Source: Sodaliphilus pleomorphus
GTDB taxonomy: Bacteria; Bacteroidota; Bacteroidia; Bacteroidales; Muribaculaceae
NCBI RefSeq assembly: GCF_009676955.1
Contig: NZ_CP045696.1
Span: forward strand, 1,991,001-2,055,000
DNA: 64,000 nt
Reading direction: 5' to 3'
The notes beneath the pieces were generated by a model. It did no database searches, had not been told where the DNA came from, and saw only the letters and a list, made by a program, of their open reading frames with translations. Both the position numbers and the translations under genes were made by a program. Within the stretch, counting starts at the first letter, position 1. The number at the start of each line of letters is the position of its first letter. This document shows positions 40,207 through 49,837 of this stretch, piece after piece.

Positions 40207-42510
40207 TCATTTCGCTCCCGACATGATACCAGCGTCGGTGTCGGAGTTCTTGATGCGCTGCTCGGCCTGCGAGCGGTGCTTGCCGAAGTCGAGATTGAAG
40301 TGAACGTCGATGCCAAACACGCGACACAAGTTCTTAGACCACATGAGCTGCCTGTAGGGGGCGAGCCTGGAGCGGTTCTCGACCGACATCTCATAGTGCG
40401 AGCTGAAGATATTCTGAAACTGCAGTTCCACGCCCCAACGCTCCCGGTTGTAACCCGCCACCAAGCTGTGAGAAGCCTCGTCCTTATTGATGGTCTCGCC
40501 CCACAGGTTGTGGAAGCTCGTTTCCACGTTGGCGCCCATATACCAGTTGTTGTACATGGCCATCAAGTTGCCGCGCACGCCCCAGTTGGTGTGGGTGTGG
40601 GTGTAGTCGTTGCCCTTGCTGATGTAGCGGTTCACATAGGGTGTGACCTGTATCATCAGGTGCTCGGCCCAGGGTTGAGCCTGAATGCTCACCTGCGAGT
40701 TGAGGCGGTGAAAGCCCTTCTGGTTGGCATAGCTGCGGATGTACATGCCGTCCTCATAGGTCGTTTGCTCCATAAACGGCTTGTCATCGTAGCTGTAGCG
40801 GGTGAACCACTCGGCACTGAACCACTTGGTGTCGACGCTCAGCGAGAACTCATTGCTATAGAACGTGACGGTGTGCAGGTTGGGATTGCCGCGGCGCAGC
40901 TGGTAGATGTCTATCTGCTGCTCCACATCACTTAGGTCGGAGAGCGAAGGCGCATAGCCGCCTATATAACCCTTGTATCGCACCCTGACGTGATTGCCGA
41001 AGCGATAACCCAATTGAATGGTGGGGCGCAAGATGTATTTATCCTGCTTGGCACCGCCCTGACTCAGGTGGGTGCGCATGACGCCAAGCCCCAGAGTGTA
41101 GTCAAAGCGTCCCAACTTGGAATACCACTCGCCGAAGGCGTAGGTCTCGTTGTTGTTCATCTTCACCGTCGAGCTGTCGGTGCCTGTGTAGATGTTGCGC
41201 GTGTGCGACTGCTGGTGGCGCAGTCCAAACGAGAAACGCGAGTCCTTGACATTCTGCTCATAGATGGCCTCGGCGATGGCGGAATATTTATCGCCGTCCA
41301 CGTCAGAGGTTATCTTCTGCGTGTCCGTACCATCGGCTTGCCTATACAAGCGGTGGCTGGCGCTGTTGATATAAGTGCCAGTAAGGTCGAGGTATAGGTG
41401 CTTGTCTTTGGCGAACTCACGTTGGTAGTACACGTCGAGCGACGGACTGTTGCTGTTGGTCCGGGTGCGGTCGGTTACTGTGTAGGTGGTACCTTCCTGC
41501 TCTAACAGCGAGTTGCGGTCCGACACCGAGTTGGGCGTTTTGTTGTACAGGTCGCGGAAGGTGACGCTTAACTGGTTGCCCCCGTTGGTATAGTCGTAGC
41601 CCACACTCAGGTTCACGTTGTCGTACTTTGCCTTGGTTTTCTGCCCGATTTCCTGGTTCTCTATTGCGGGTGACGTGGCGTTGAACGACTCTGTGTTCTC
41701 CCTATACCAGTTCAAGTCCCGGCGGTTCCAGTTCACTGAGGCTTTCACGCTCGACTTGCCGGCGTGGTAATTGCTCGACAGCTGGTAGTCGCCGATGCCC
41801 AAAGGGTTGATGGTGTTCATCAGCTCGCCCGATACGTTGCCGCCCGCAGTCTTCTCTTTCAAGATAATGTCGATCACAGCCGAGACGTTTCCATATCTCA
41901 AGCCAGGGTTGTCGTGATACTCCACCTTGAGCACATCGGCGGGCTGCAGCGCCTTCACATCTTGTATCTCGGCCTTCACACCGTTGATGCGCAGCTCCAC
42001 GGCATCGCCCGTGGTAGTGGTCACCGAGCCATTGAGCGTGTTCACGCTGATGCGCGACAGCTGCAGGTGCTGCAACAGGGCCACGCCATTGCTCGAGGTC
42101 TTGCGCTGCAACTGCGAGGGTATCACGATTTGCCGGTCGGCTTTCCTTATCACGCTGCTGGCCGTGACTGTGACGCCGCTCAGCGTCTGGCTCTCAGGCT
42201 CCATTGCTATGGTGCCCAGTTCGAACTTTCCAGGCACGTTGCGGCACTCTATGTGTTGGGGGGTGTATCCCATAAAGGAGATCGTGATCACATAGTCCTG
42301 CCCCTTCTGGGTGCCGAGTTCAAATTGACCAAGGCTGTCGGTCATGACGCCTGTCATGGTTTTCTCCTCGCCCATGCGGTAGAGCGAAACTGTGGCCGCA
42401 GGCAACGGCTGCTTGTTCTCGTCGACAACGACGCCCGTGGTTTGTGCGCACAGGCACAAGGCTTGCAGCATGGCAAGCGCAAAGACAAAGTGCTTCATTA
42501 TGAGTTTCAT
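40207..42510 (-). CDS. Outer-membrane beta-barrel protein with carboxypeptidase-regulatory-like N-terminus (TonB-receptor-like)
   Basis: 767 residues. A signal peptide is followed by a CarboxypepD_reg-like domain (TTGVVVDENKQPLPAATVSL to about residue 105), a short plug-like region (about 110-215), then a long region of alternating aromatic strands to the C-terminus, as in the OMP_b-brl_3 family. The VRGG-type TonB plug motif is absent, so TonB dependence is uncertain. Starts at 42510 (MKLIMKHF) or 42498 are both possible. A TATCTTTG element lies 22 bp upstream. No SusD partner is present. Confidence 0.85.
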   Translation of the reverse strand: MKLIMKHFVFALAMLQALCLCAQTTGVVVDENKQPLPAATVSLYRMGEEKTMTGVMTDSLGQFELGTQKGQDYVITISFMGYTPQHIECRNVPGKFELGTIAMEPESQTLSGVTVTASSVIRKADRQIVIPSQLQRKTSSNGVALLQHLQLSRISVNTLNGSVTTTTGDAVELRINGVKAEIQDVKALQPADVLKVEYHDNPGLRYGNVSAVIDIILKEKTAGGNVSGELMNTINPLGIGDYQLSSNYHAGKSSVKASVNWNRRDLNWYRENTESFNATSPAIENQEIGQKTKAKYDNVNLSVGYDYTNGGNQLSVTFRDLYNKTPNSVSDRNSLLEQEGTTYTVTDRTRTNSNSPSLDVYYQREFAKDKHLYLDLTGTYINSASHRLYRQADGTDTQKITSDVDGDKYSAIAEAIYEQNVKDSRFSFGLRHQQSHTRNIYTGTDSSTVKMNNNETYAFGEWYSKLGRFDYTLGLGVMRTHLSQGGAKQDKYILRPTIQLGYRFGNHVRVRYKGYIGGYAPSLSDLSDVEQQIDIYQLRRGNPNLHTVTFYSNEFSLSVDTKWFSAEWFTRYSYDDKPFMEQTTYEDGMYIRSYANQKGFHRLNSQVSIQAQPWAEHLMIQVTPYVNRYISKGNDYTHTHTNWGVRGNLMAMYNNWYMGANVETSFHNLWGETINKDEASHSLVAGYNRERWGVELQFQNIFSSHYEMSVENRSRLAPYRQLMWSKNLCRVFGIDVHFNLDFGKHRSQAEQRIKNSDTDAGIMSGAK

Positions 42511-42532
42511 CCAAGATTTTAAATTGGCGGTG

Positions 42533-42540
42533 CAAAGATA
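42533..42540 (-). promoter_or_regulatory. -7 promoter element of the outer-membrane barrel gene
   Basis: TATCTTTG on the minus strand; a TTG lies 20 bp upstream of it, in the -33 position. Confidence 0.62.
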
Positions 42541-42574
42541 CAAACTAATGACTAATTTTACAATAAATATTAAA

Positions 42575-42941
42575 TTAAACTCGGTCTTCATATTGACCTT
42601 CCGTTCCTCCAGGCCAACACGAAGACTCTTTAGTTAAAGTACGAAAAACAATCCACAACCGAGAATGTTCTGCTATACGTATGCTTACACGAATAGCCGT
42701 TTCACTTCTGAGAACGGTAGAGAGCATAGCCACTCCCTGCTCCGTGAAAGCATATGAACGAACTGTTTGAGTGCTTCAAACTATTGAACCGGTCGCAATT
42801 TGCGACCAGTTCAGCCATTTCCTCCTTAGTCAGTTGAAAACGAAAACGTTCAGGGAACCGTTCTATATTACGTTTTACAGCCTCGTTTAATCTTTTAGTT
42901 TCCACTCCATAAAGTTCAGCCGATCGGGTGAGCGTCACCAT
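42575..42941 (-). pseudogene. ORF6N-domain gene remnant, frameshifted
   Basis: The minus strand reads [20 protein letters not shown], then [19 protein letters not shown] and [11 protein letters not shown], the ORF6N (phage antirepressor-like) domain. It then goes out of frame at about 42750; the shifted frame resumes [17 protein letters not shown] and ETAIRVSIRI, the expected continuation, and drifts to a stop at 42575. The normal start region is also degraded (VTLTRS in place of a VMLDxDL-type sequence). Base composition is lower in GC than the flanks. A decayed mobile or phage-related gene. Confidence 0.75.
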
Positions 42942-43003
42942 CCCCAGTTAGGTGAAAAAATAGGAAACCAGTGTTTCTACAACTGCACGCGCGCGTGTGT
43001 GTG

Positions 43004-46000
43004 CTATATGTTTTTGACTGTGCCGGTGCGCTTGAGCACGCCCCACTGCTGCAGCTCGCCCTTGATGGCCTTGAGATAGCTGCCGAAGAGCACCACATAC
43101 ATGATCCAGCGGTAGCACAGCCGTTGCGGTATGATCCACAGCAGGCCCCACAGCCGCTCGTGCTCGTAGAGGTAGGCCATGATCGAGATGCTGGCATCGA
43201 CCACGAGAAAGATGCAGTAGTAGAGCAGCACCTTGCCTATGTTGCCAGTGAAGAGGCCCAGTATCATGAGCAGGTCGGCAATGGGCGAGAAGGTGGGGAT
43301 GATGAACTGGAACAGCAGCATGTTGGGCAGCGCCCACAGCCCCAGTCCCTTGTAACGGCGCTTGAACATTTCGCCGCGGTGCTTCCAGAAGGTCTGCATG
43401 ATGCCGAAACACCAGCGTGTGCGTTGTTTCATAAACTGTCTCAACTTCTCGGGCGCCTCGGTCATGGCTATGGCGTGGTTCTCGTTGCCTATCACATAGC
43501 CGGCCTTGAGGATGCGCATGGTGAGGTCGCAGTCCTCGGCCAGCGTGTCGGTGGTGAGCCCGCCGGCATCGATGATGGCCTGGCGGCGGAAGGCGCCTAT
43601 GGCGCCAGGCACCACGGTGATGGCATTGATGGCGGCATAGGCCTGCCGGTCGAAGTTCTGGCTCGTGGTGTACTCTATGGCCTGCCACTGGGTGAGCATG
43701 TTCACCTTGTTGCCCACTTTCACGTTGCCGGCCACGGCGCCCACGCGGCCTTGCTTGTCGGCAAAGAAGTGCCGCATGAGCAGGCTCACGGCATTGTGGT
43801 AGAGCTGCGTGTCGGCATCGATGCACACCACATACTGGGCCTGGGTGTGGGCGATGCCGTAGTTCAGGGCCGAGGCCTTGCCCCCGTTGGGCTTGGTGAG
43901 CAGCTGCATGCGCTCGTGCCCGGCGAAGGCTCGGGTCACTTCCTTGAAGGTGTCGTCGGTGCTGCCGTCGTCGACGAGGATGATGTCGTAGTTGGGATAG
44001 TCCTGCTTGAGCAGGTTGTGCAGGGTGTTGACCACGTTCACCTGCTCGTTGTAGGCCGGCACGATGATCGACACCAGCGGGGGCTGCGCCGGCAGTTGGG
44101 AGGGTAGGGCAAGGTTGCGCCTGTGCTCCTTGACCACGAGTGCGAGCATGAAGACCAGCCGCCCTATGCCCAGTACCAGGAAGATGATGAAGAGCGCGTT
44201 GATGAAGTCGCTCATGTAGTACACGGCGCTGGCCAGCGTGAGGTTGGCCTGCATGGCATAGTACTCCTTGCCCTTGTCGATTTCGGGCATGAGCACTTGC
44301 TTGCTTTGGTGCAGATACTGCGGAATGGTGATGAAGCGGTAGCCGCGGGCCTGCAGGGTGTCGATGATGCGGGGCAGGGCTTTGAGGGTCTCCTTGCGGG
44401 TGGTGCCGCCGGCATCGTGCAGCAAGATGATGTGGCCGTTGCCGTTTTCCACTCCTTTTATCACGCGGTGGTAGATTTGGTCGGCCGTCACGCCAGGTTC
44501 CCAGTCCTCGGGGTCGATGCTCTCGCCCACGTCGAGATAGTTCTCTTTGCGCGCCTCTACCAGCGGCAGCAGCTCGTCGCGGCCCGATGGGTCGCTGTCG
44601 GCATTGTAGGGGGCGCGGAAGAGTAGCGTGGAGTGCCCCGTTATGCTCTCGATGAGCAGGCGCGTGAGCCGCAGCTCCATAGCGGTGTGCCGCCGTGTGC
44701 ACTGGGCAATGTTGGGGTGGTCGAAGGTGTGATTGCCTATCATGTTACCGCTGTTGTACACCTTGCGCACGATGGGCAGGTTCTTCTCGACGTTGATGCC
44801 CACCATGAAGAAGGCGGCGTGCAGGTGCCGCTTGTTGAGGATGTCGAGCACCTGGGGTGTCCATCGGGCGTCGGGGCCGTCGTCGAAGGTGAGCAGCAAG
44901 TCCTTGCTGCCGCAACTGCCAAACTTCTGCAGCTCGTAGGACGTGGGCAGGACGATGTAGTCTTCGGCAGCGATGAGAATGTCGGTGTTGTCCATGTCGA
45001 TGTGGCAGCGGCCGTCGCGTGGCGTGCCTATGAGGTTGAGGATCTCGCCCTCGCCTATGTAGTTGGCCTGGTGGCTGCCGTGCAGGTGCTCGAGTGTGCC
45101 CACGGGCAGGCGTGCTGCCTGGCTCTTGACCAGGTTGCGGCTGTAGAACGTCCACAGGCGGTCGTCCTCGGTGCCCAGGCGCCACACGGCAAAGCCTGCC
45201 AGCCCGTAGTCGCACCCGAAGCGCATGGTGTTGAAGTTGGTTGCGGCGTCGTTGAAGTACACCTTGTGTTCCACTTGCCGGTCGTCGTAGTAGGCATAGC
45301 TCAACCCGTAGCTGTCTTGGTCGTAGACGATGTGGTCGCCGCTGTCGGCAGCCCGCGAGATGGCGTCGTGATAAGACAGGCTCTGGTTGTTGTCGCCCTG
45401 GGCTGTCCAGTCGTAGCCGTAGGCGGCCATGCAGAGCACGATTTTCTCGTTGGGTATCTTGCGTGCGATGTCGTCGACGCTTCGCTCGATGAAGTCTTGG
45501 CTCGAGATGTCGCCCGGTGCCGAGAGCGTGTTGTGCTCGTCGTAGGCCATGAGAAACAGATAGTCGGTGTACTTGGCCAGCTCGCGCACGTCATAGTCCT
45601 CGTTGTAGGCCATGATGTCCTGGGTGAGATAGAGGCCGTTGCTGTGCAGGGCGTCGCCCAGCTGGCTCACAAAGGCGGTGAGATGGCTGTTGTCGCTTTC
45701 GGCAAGCTCCTCAAGGTCGAGGTTGATGCCCACAAAGTTGTGCTTCTTGCACAGCGTCACGAGCTGATTGATGAGTGCCTGCGTGAGCTTGCGGCTGTGC
45801 AGCACGCGCGAGATGCCGCGGGCGTTGAACTCGCCGTTCCAGGCGTTGGTGAGCATGGGCATGACGGGTACGCCTGCCTTGCGCATGAGCGAGAGTCCCT
45901 TGCCGTCGATTCGGGTTTCGGCCTTGAGGGTCGACGGGTTGAGAAATATCCACTCGGGCAGCACAAGGTTCATCTTGGAGATGCCTTGCTTGAGCGAGGC

Positions 46001-46414
46001 ATAGGACTGCGGGTCCCAGTTCACATAGAAGCCGGCACGCAGCCCGGCCGGCATGGCCTGCCACGAGTCGATGTTCTTGTACACGGCCGAGCCTTTTTGG
46101 CCGGCATAGCGGTTGTATTTCTTGATGTGCTGCCGCTTCCACTGCACATAGCCGTTGTGGGCCTTCTCGGTGTCGAAAAACTTGCGGTAGCCCTTGTACT
46201 GCTCCGAGAGCTGGTTCTTCTTCATGAGCGGCTTCTCGGCCAGCAGCGCGCTCTTGAAGCTGTCGTGGAAGGGGAATCCCGGAGCGCGGTCGAAGAAGAG
46301 CATTGTGATAAATGTGGCTGTGAGCACAACGATGAGCACCACCAGTGTGCCTATAGTGAGTTTAAACTTGTTCCAGCGCGACCTGGAGTCGGTCTGGAAT
46401 ACCTGCTTGTCCAT
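43004..46414 (-). CDS. Trimodular GH18-like / polysaccharide deacetylase / GT2 synthase membrane protein
   Basis: 1136 residues. An N-terminal membrane helix (17-41) precedes a GH18-like TIM barrel (about 120-440; GINLDLEELAESD carries the acidic catalytic motif). Then comes a NodB deacetylase (about 500-690; LLLTFDDGPD, GNHTFDHP, RAPY and HIILLHDAGG), a membrane segment, a processive GT2 domain (about 780-1000; SIIVPAYNEQ, VDDGSTDD, CIDADTQL, EDCDLTMRI and QRTRW) and C-terminal helices. The parts fit synthesis, deacetylation and trimming of a beta-linked N-acetylhexosamine exopolysaccharide, like PgaB/PgaC combined in one chain. All catalytic motifs look intact. A TAATTTTG promoter lies 27 bp upstream. 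Confidence 0.88.
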   Translation of the reverse strand: MDKQVFQTDSRSRWNKFKLTIGTLVVLIVVLTATFITMLFFDRAPGFPFHDSFKSALLAEKPLMKKNQLSEQYKGYRKFFDTEKAHNGYVQWKRQHIKKYNRYAGQKGSAVYKNIDSWQAMPAGLRAGFYVNWDPQSYASLKQGISKMNLVLPEWIFLNPSTLKAETRIDGKGLSLMRKAGVPVMPMLTNAWNGEFNARGISRVLHSRKLTQALINQLVTLCKKHNFVGINLDLEELAESDNSHLTAFVSQLGDALHSNGLYLTQDIMAYNEDYDVRELAKYTDYLFLMAYDEHNTLSAPGDISSQDFIERSVDDIARKIPNEKIVLCMAAYGYDWTAQGDNNQSLSYHDAISRAADSGDHIVYDQDSYGLSYAYYDDRQVEHKVYFNDAATNFNTMRFGCDYGLAGFAVWRLGTEDDRLWTFYSRNLVKSQAARLPVGTLEHLHGSHQANYIGEGEILNLIGTPRDGRCHIDMDNTDILIAAEDYIVLPTSYELQKFGSCGSKDLLLTFDDGPDARWTPQVLDILNKRHLHAAFFMVGINVEKNLPIVRKVYNSGNMIGNHTFDHPNIAQCTRRHTAMELRLTRLLIESITGHSTLLFRAPYNADSDPSGRDELLPLVEARKENYLDVGESIDPEDWEPGVTADQIYHRVIKGVENGNGHIILLHDAGGTTRKETLKALPRIIDTLQARGYRFITIPQYLHQSKQVLMPEIDKGKEYYAMQANLTLASAVYYMSDFINALFIIFLVLGIGRLVFMLALVVKEHRRNLALPSQLPAQPPLVSIIVPAYNEQVNVVNTLHNLLKQDYPNYDIILVDDGSTDDTFKEVTRAFAGHERMQLLTKPNGGKASALNYGIAHTQAQYVVCIDADTQLYHNAVSLLMRHFFADKQGRVGAVAGNVKVGNKVNMLTQWQAIEYTTSQNFDRQAYAAINAITVVPGAIGAFRRQAIIDAGGLTTDTLAEDCDLTMRILKAGYVIGNENHAIAMTEAPEKLRQFMKQRTRWCFGIMQTFWKHRGEMFKRRYKGLGLWALPNMLLFQFIIPTFSPIADLLMILGLFTGNIGKVLLYYCIFLVVDASISIMAYLYEHERLWGLLWIIPQRLCYRWIMYVVLFGSYLKAIKGELQQWGVLKRTGTVKNI

Positions 46415-46441
46415 AATTTCCCTCTTTTAGATTTTGACGCG

Positions 46442-46449
46442 CAAAATTA
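46442..46449 (-). promoter_or_regulatory. -7 promoter element of the trimodular synthase gene
   Basis: TAATTTTG on the minus strand, directly after the terminator of the upstream gene, so the synthase is transcribed separately. Confidence 0.6.
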
Positions 46450-46450
46450 C

Positions 46451-46485
46451 ATAAAAAAGTATTGGGTGCTCTTGAAAGCACCCAA
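46451..46485 (-). terminator. Terminator after the TPR-like gene
   Basis: Perfect 9-bp stem TTGGGTGCT/AGCACCCAA with a 6-nt loop (46462-46485), followed on the minus strand by TACTTTTTTAT. Confidence 0.82.
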
Positions 46486-46543
46486 CGTTTAACGATGTTT
46501 ACACTTGAGCAAACTTTGTTTAATATTGCCCGTGTGGGCCCGT

Positions 46544-48760
46544 TCAGCCGCGGCGCCGGCGCCGCGGTGAGGTGCCGTTCTTCTTGTGCGGCTTGCCCGG
46601 CGTGTTCAACTGCCTGAACTGCTTGAGCACGTCGCAATGGGCCACGTAGGGCGACACCCGGGCGTGGTGCATGTTGTAGAAATTGCTCAGGTTGGCCATC
46701 TCGACATATCGGGGGCTGGCGCGGTTGAGCCGCTTGTGGGCCACGTAGCGCGAGTCGTAGTAGGTGTCAAACAGGTCGGCACCCTGGGGAATGAAGGCCA
46801 GGGCGTAGAGGCATTTCTCTTGCATTGCAAGCGAGCCCTCGCTCTTGGCGGCGCGCAGATGCGCGATCGATTGCTGTATCAGGTCGGCTTCGCCAGTGTA
46901 GCACATGGTGTCGTAGAAGCTCTGGCCATAGCGTGTCAAGTACCAGCAGTCGCCCTTGTAGCTGGCCTGGTAGAGCAGGGTGGCCAGCTCGTAGTGCAGC
47001 CGGGCCTGCTGCTCGGCGCCGCTGGCGGCCCTAAGCTGGCGCTCGAGTGCGACAACATTGTGGCAGAAGTCGAGTTTCTGGTTGTGGCTCACTACAGTGG
47101 GCGTGCTCCAGTCTTCATAGTCGTCCTCGCGGTCCACGACTTGGCGCTTGAACCATCGCTCCACGCGATAGTCGCGTCGGGCCATGTAGCGGCTTATGGC
47201 CTGCTTGGAGATGTAGCTCAGCGGCACCTGCTCGAGATAGGGCACGGCTTTAGCCCACTGGCCCTCGCGCATGTACTTGGTGCCTATCATGTCGGTCATT
47301 TTCGTCTTGTCGAGACTCGTGCCGTTGTACTCGAGCAGCCAGCGCTCCAGCTCGTCGCCGGGGCGGCTCTCAGTATAGGCCAGGTAGTCGATGGCCTGCT
47401 GGGCGGTGAGCGAGTCGAGAGCCTGGCTGTAGTCGCTGTGAAACTCCACATCGCCGTCGTCGGCATAGGGGTTGTAGGCGCACCTTTGCCACAGCGCGTT
47501 TTCAAACTTGTTGGGCAGCGCCAGCAGGCTCATGGCGGCGCCGGGGCGGCCCCACTGGCGGTATTTGGGCGCAAGGGCCGAGAAGGTGACTCGCTCGAGC
47601 ACCTCGGCATAGTGGTTGTCGGCCGGTGTGCCTTCCTCGTTTTCGGCCTGGGCCATAAGCCACTGCAGCTCCTGCTTGACCCATGAACCGAACTGGGGCG
47701 AGTATTGCCTGGCGTTGCCCACGTGCACCAGCAGGCGGCAGGCGCGGGCGTTGTCGCACATGCGCTGTGTGCCCTGCATCGTCATGGCCTGGTCGAGCAT
47801 CTGCTCGGCCTGGAGGCCGTTGCCTGTCATGTAGCTCAGCAATCCGGCAGCACTCTGCCACATGCAGGGCACCTTGCTCTGCTTGCTTTGCACCACCTTG
47901 ACGGCAAAGTCGATAAACTGCCTGATCTCGTTGTTGTAGATGCTTGTGGCCTCGATATATTTCATGCTCTCGGGGTCGTTGTTGTGGTCTTTGGTCTCCT
48001 GGGCGTTGTTCACAAAGTCCTGCACCAGGTAGACCAAGGTGGGCGAGTTGGGGTCGGCGGCATACTCCTGCTTGATGCCGGCCAGGTTGCGCTGGTGACG
48101 CATGCACCACTTGATCGACTGCATGTCGCCCAGCTCGGCATAGATGCGGCAGGCCTCCTGCTTGCGGCCCTGGCGCAGCAGGCTGCCTGCATAGGTGTTG
48201 CGCATCATGTCTTTAAACACGCTCTTGGGCAGCTTACTGGCTGTCGACTCCCAGTAGCTGCCGACTTGGGCCCACTTGTCGAGTGCCACCAGGGTGCGCA
48301 CATAGAGCAGGGCATATTGCGGCTTGAGCCGGGTTCCGCCGTAGGCCTGTGCTTGCTGGCCCACCTGCTCCATCGTGAGCCGGGCGCCCTTTATCTGCTC
48401 CTTGCTGGGGTAGTTCCAGCTGTCGTTGCTCAAGGCTCGGCAGCCCTGCAGGTATTGCTGCAGCAGCCTGGCGTAGCGCATCATCTCGGCGTCGTCGCTC
48501 AGTTTCTTCACGATGGGGTTGTCGCTGTGGGCCGCGTCGTCGAGGTCGGCGCTGGCCAGGGCGCTCACTTGGTATTCGCGCAGGCGCGTGCCGGTGTACT
48601 TCTCCCAGTATTGCTGCAGGCGCGTGTCGAAGGTGCGCCCCATCTGCATTCGGTTGAACAGGCTGAACATGTAGTAGTTGGGCCGCCCCAGGTTGATGCA
48701 CGCCATTGTGCCGAGCACGGCTGTGACAATCAAGAGGCTAAGGGTGATAAATCTTTTCAT
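46544..48760 (-). CDS. Large alpha-helical (TPR-like) exported protein of unknown function
   Basis: 738 residues. An N-terminal hydrophobic segment (MKRFITLSLLIVTAVLGTMAC) ends in a possible lipobox cysteine. The rest is almost entirely helical with degenerate TPR-like pairs (for example QYALLYVRTLVALDKWAQVG, AGSLLRQGRKQEACRIYAEL, MREGQWAKAVPYLEQVPL) and ends in a basic tail of five arginines. No catalytic motif is visible. Its start overlaps the upstream lipoprotein gene by 23 bp, so the two are translationally linked. It may assist the neighbouring exopolysaccharide synthase, but a terminator separates them. Confidence 0.72.
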   Translation of the reverse strand: MKRFITLSLLIVTAVLGTMACINLGRPNYYMFSLFNRMQMGRTFDTRLQQYWEKYTGTRLREYQVSALASADLDDAAHSDNPIVKKLSDDAEMMRYARLLQQYLQGCRALSNDSWNYPSKEQIKGARLTMEQVGQQAQAYGGTRLKPQYALLYVRTLVALDKWAQVGSYWESTASKLPKSVFKDMMRNTYAGSLLRQGRKQEACRIYAELGDMQSIKWCMRHQRNLAGIKQEYAADPNSPTLVYLVQDFVNNAQETKDHNNDPESMKYIEATSIYNNEIRQFIDFAVKVVQSKQSKVPCMWQSAAGLLSYMTGNGLQAEQMLDQAMTMQGTQRMCDNARACRLLVHVGNARQYSPQFGSWVKQELQWLMAQAENEEGTPADNHYAEVLERVTFSALAPKYRQWGRPGAAMSLLALPNKFENALWQRCAYNPYADDGDVEFHSDYSQALDSLTAQQAIDYLAYTESRPGDELERWLLEYNGTSLDKTKMTDMIGTKYMREGQWAKAVPYLEQVPLSYISKQAISRYMARRDYRVERWFKRQVVDREDDYEDWSTPTVVSHNQKLDFCHNVVALERQLRAASGAEQQARLHYELATLLYQASYKGDCWYLTRYGQSFYDTMCYTGEADLIQQSIAHLRAAKSEGSLAMQEKCLYALAFIPQGADLFDTYYDSRYVAHKRLNRASPRYVEMANLSNFYNMHHARVSPYVAHCDVLKQFRQLNTPGKPHKKNGTSPRRRRRG

Positions 48761-49766
48761 AATCGTGCTGTTGGTAGTGGTTGATATTGCTGGATTCTAA
48801 ATCATAAACGATCACTTGGTCGTTGATGCCCGGCCGCCGGCGCTCCAGCTCGTCGTGAATGGCGAGAATGACGGCCGCCGGCACCTGGCGCACAATCACG
48901 CTGTCGCCCACGTCGACGTGGGTGTCGTCGTCGGTGAGCGACGAGGGCATATCGCGGCTCGATATCACCACATAGCGCTGCGGCGCCACGCGACGGAACA
49001 CGAGCGTGTCGCCCAGGTCGGCGTCGTAGAGCATGTTTTTGTAGGTGGTGCCGGCAAAGAGCAGATTGATGCTGAAAATGGGGTAGGCCGCGCACAGCGG
49101 CAGCTTGTAGGCGGCTATGTGGCGCAGGTAGGGCTCCACGTCGCGCGGGTCAAGTATCGGGTTGCGGTCGCCTGCCCGGGTGAGGTCGCCGGTGTTGTAC
49201 ATCATGAGCACGCCATAGTCGCAGGGCGGCGGTGTCATGGCGAGCTGGTGCAGCCTGATGGTGACCGAGAGCCGCATGCCCCTTGCCTGCAGCGCACGGT
49301 TCACCTGCCGCAGAAAGGCGAAGTACACCTGCTGGGTCGAGCGCGTCCAGTCGCAGTCGATCTGCAGCTCTTTCACGCCGGCGATATCGTTGGTCGCGTT
49401 CATCTGCACCACACGCTCCACGATGCGCCGCGCCAGCTGCGCGGTGTCCTGGCTCAAGCAGTCGTTCATGACAAACACGGTGGGCACTACCTCGATGCCG
49501 CGTGGCACGGCCTGGCCAAACCTGATGGTGGCGTTGGGCGCGGGCTGTCCTTGCTTGCCAGCCACCACGTCGAAGTAGCGCATGTAGATTTTTTCCACGT
49601 GGTTGCGGGTCAGAAACTCCCGCTCGGCCGTGTCGAGCCTGAACACCGTGCGCCAGTAGTACACCGCCCGGCGCGGTTCGGGCACGGCCTGACGCCTGTG
49701 GGTGCAGGCCGAGAGCATGAGTGCTGCCGTGATGCTGATGATGAGTGCTGCCAGATTCTTGTTCAT
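48738..49766 (-). CDS. Lipoprotein with TIM-barrel-like domain (DUF3142-like)
   Basis: 342 residues. MNKNLAALIISITAALMLSAC gives a lipobox (L-S-A-C). The mature part has alternating strands and helices with VYYWRTVFRLD near the start, LQIDCDWTRSTQQVYF in the middle and YGVLMMYNTGD later, reminiscent of glycoside-hydrolase-like barrels of the DUF3142 type. The acidic D-C-D motif sits where GH18-like enzymes have their catalytic acids. Start at 49766 begins the signal; a TACATTTG element (minus) lies 43 bp upstream. It overlaps the next gene. A glycan-acting role is a guess. Confidence 0.68.
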   Translation of the reverse strand: MNKNLAALIISITAALMLSACTHRRQAVPEPRRAVYYWRTVFRLDTAEREFLTRNHVEKIYMRYFDVVAGKQGQPAPNATIRFGQAVPRGIEVVPTVFVMNDCLSQDTAQLARRIVERVVQMNATNDIAGVKELQIDCDWTRSTQQVYFAFLRQVNRALQARGMRLSVTIRLHQLAMTPPPCDYGVLMMYNTGDLTRAGDRNPILDPRDVEPYLRHIAAYKLPLCAAYPIFSINLLFAGTTYKNMLYDADLGDTLVFRRVAPQRYVVISSRDMPSSLTDDDTHVDVGDSVIVRQVPAAVILAIHDELERRRPGINDQVIVYDLESSNINHYQQHDYEKIYHP

Positions 49767-49808
49767 CGTTGTGCTTGTGTAGCTGTAGTTGTGAGCCGAT
49801 AGTCTCAC

Positions 49809-49816
49809 AAATGTAG
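49809..49816 (-). promoter_or_regulatory. -7 promoter element of the DUF3142-like lipoprotein gene
   Basis: TACATTTG on the minus strand. It is 21 bp from the plus-strand TAACTTTG of menA, forming another divergent promoter pair. Confidence 0.5.
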
Positions 49817-49837
49817 ACAATTTTTTCAACAAAATGA

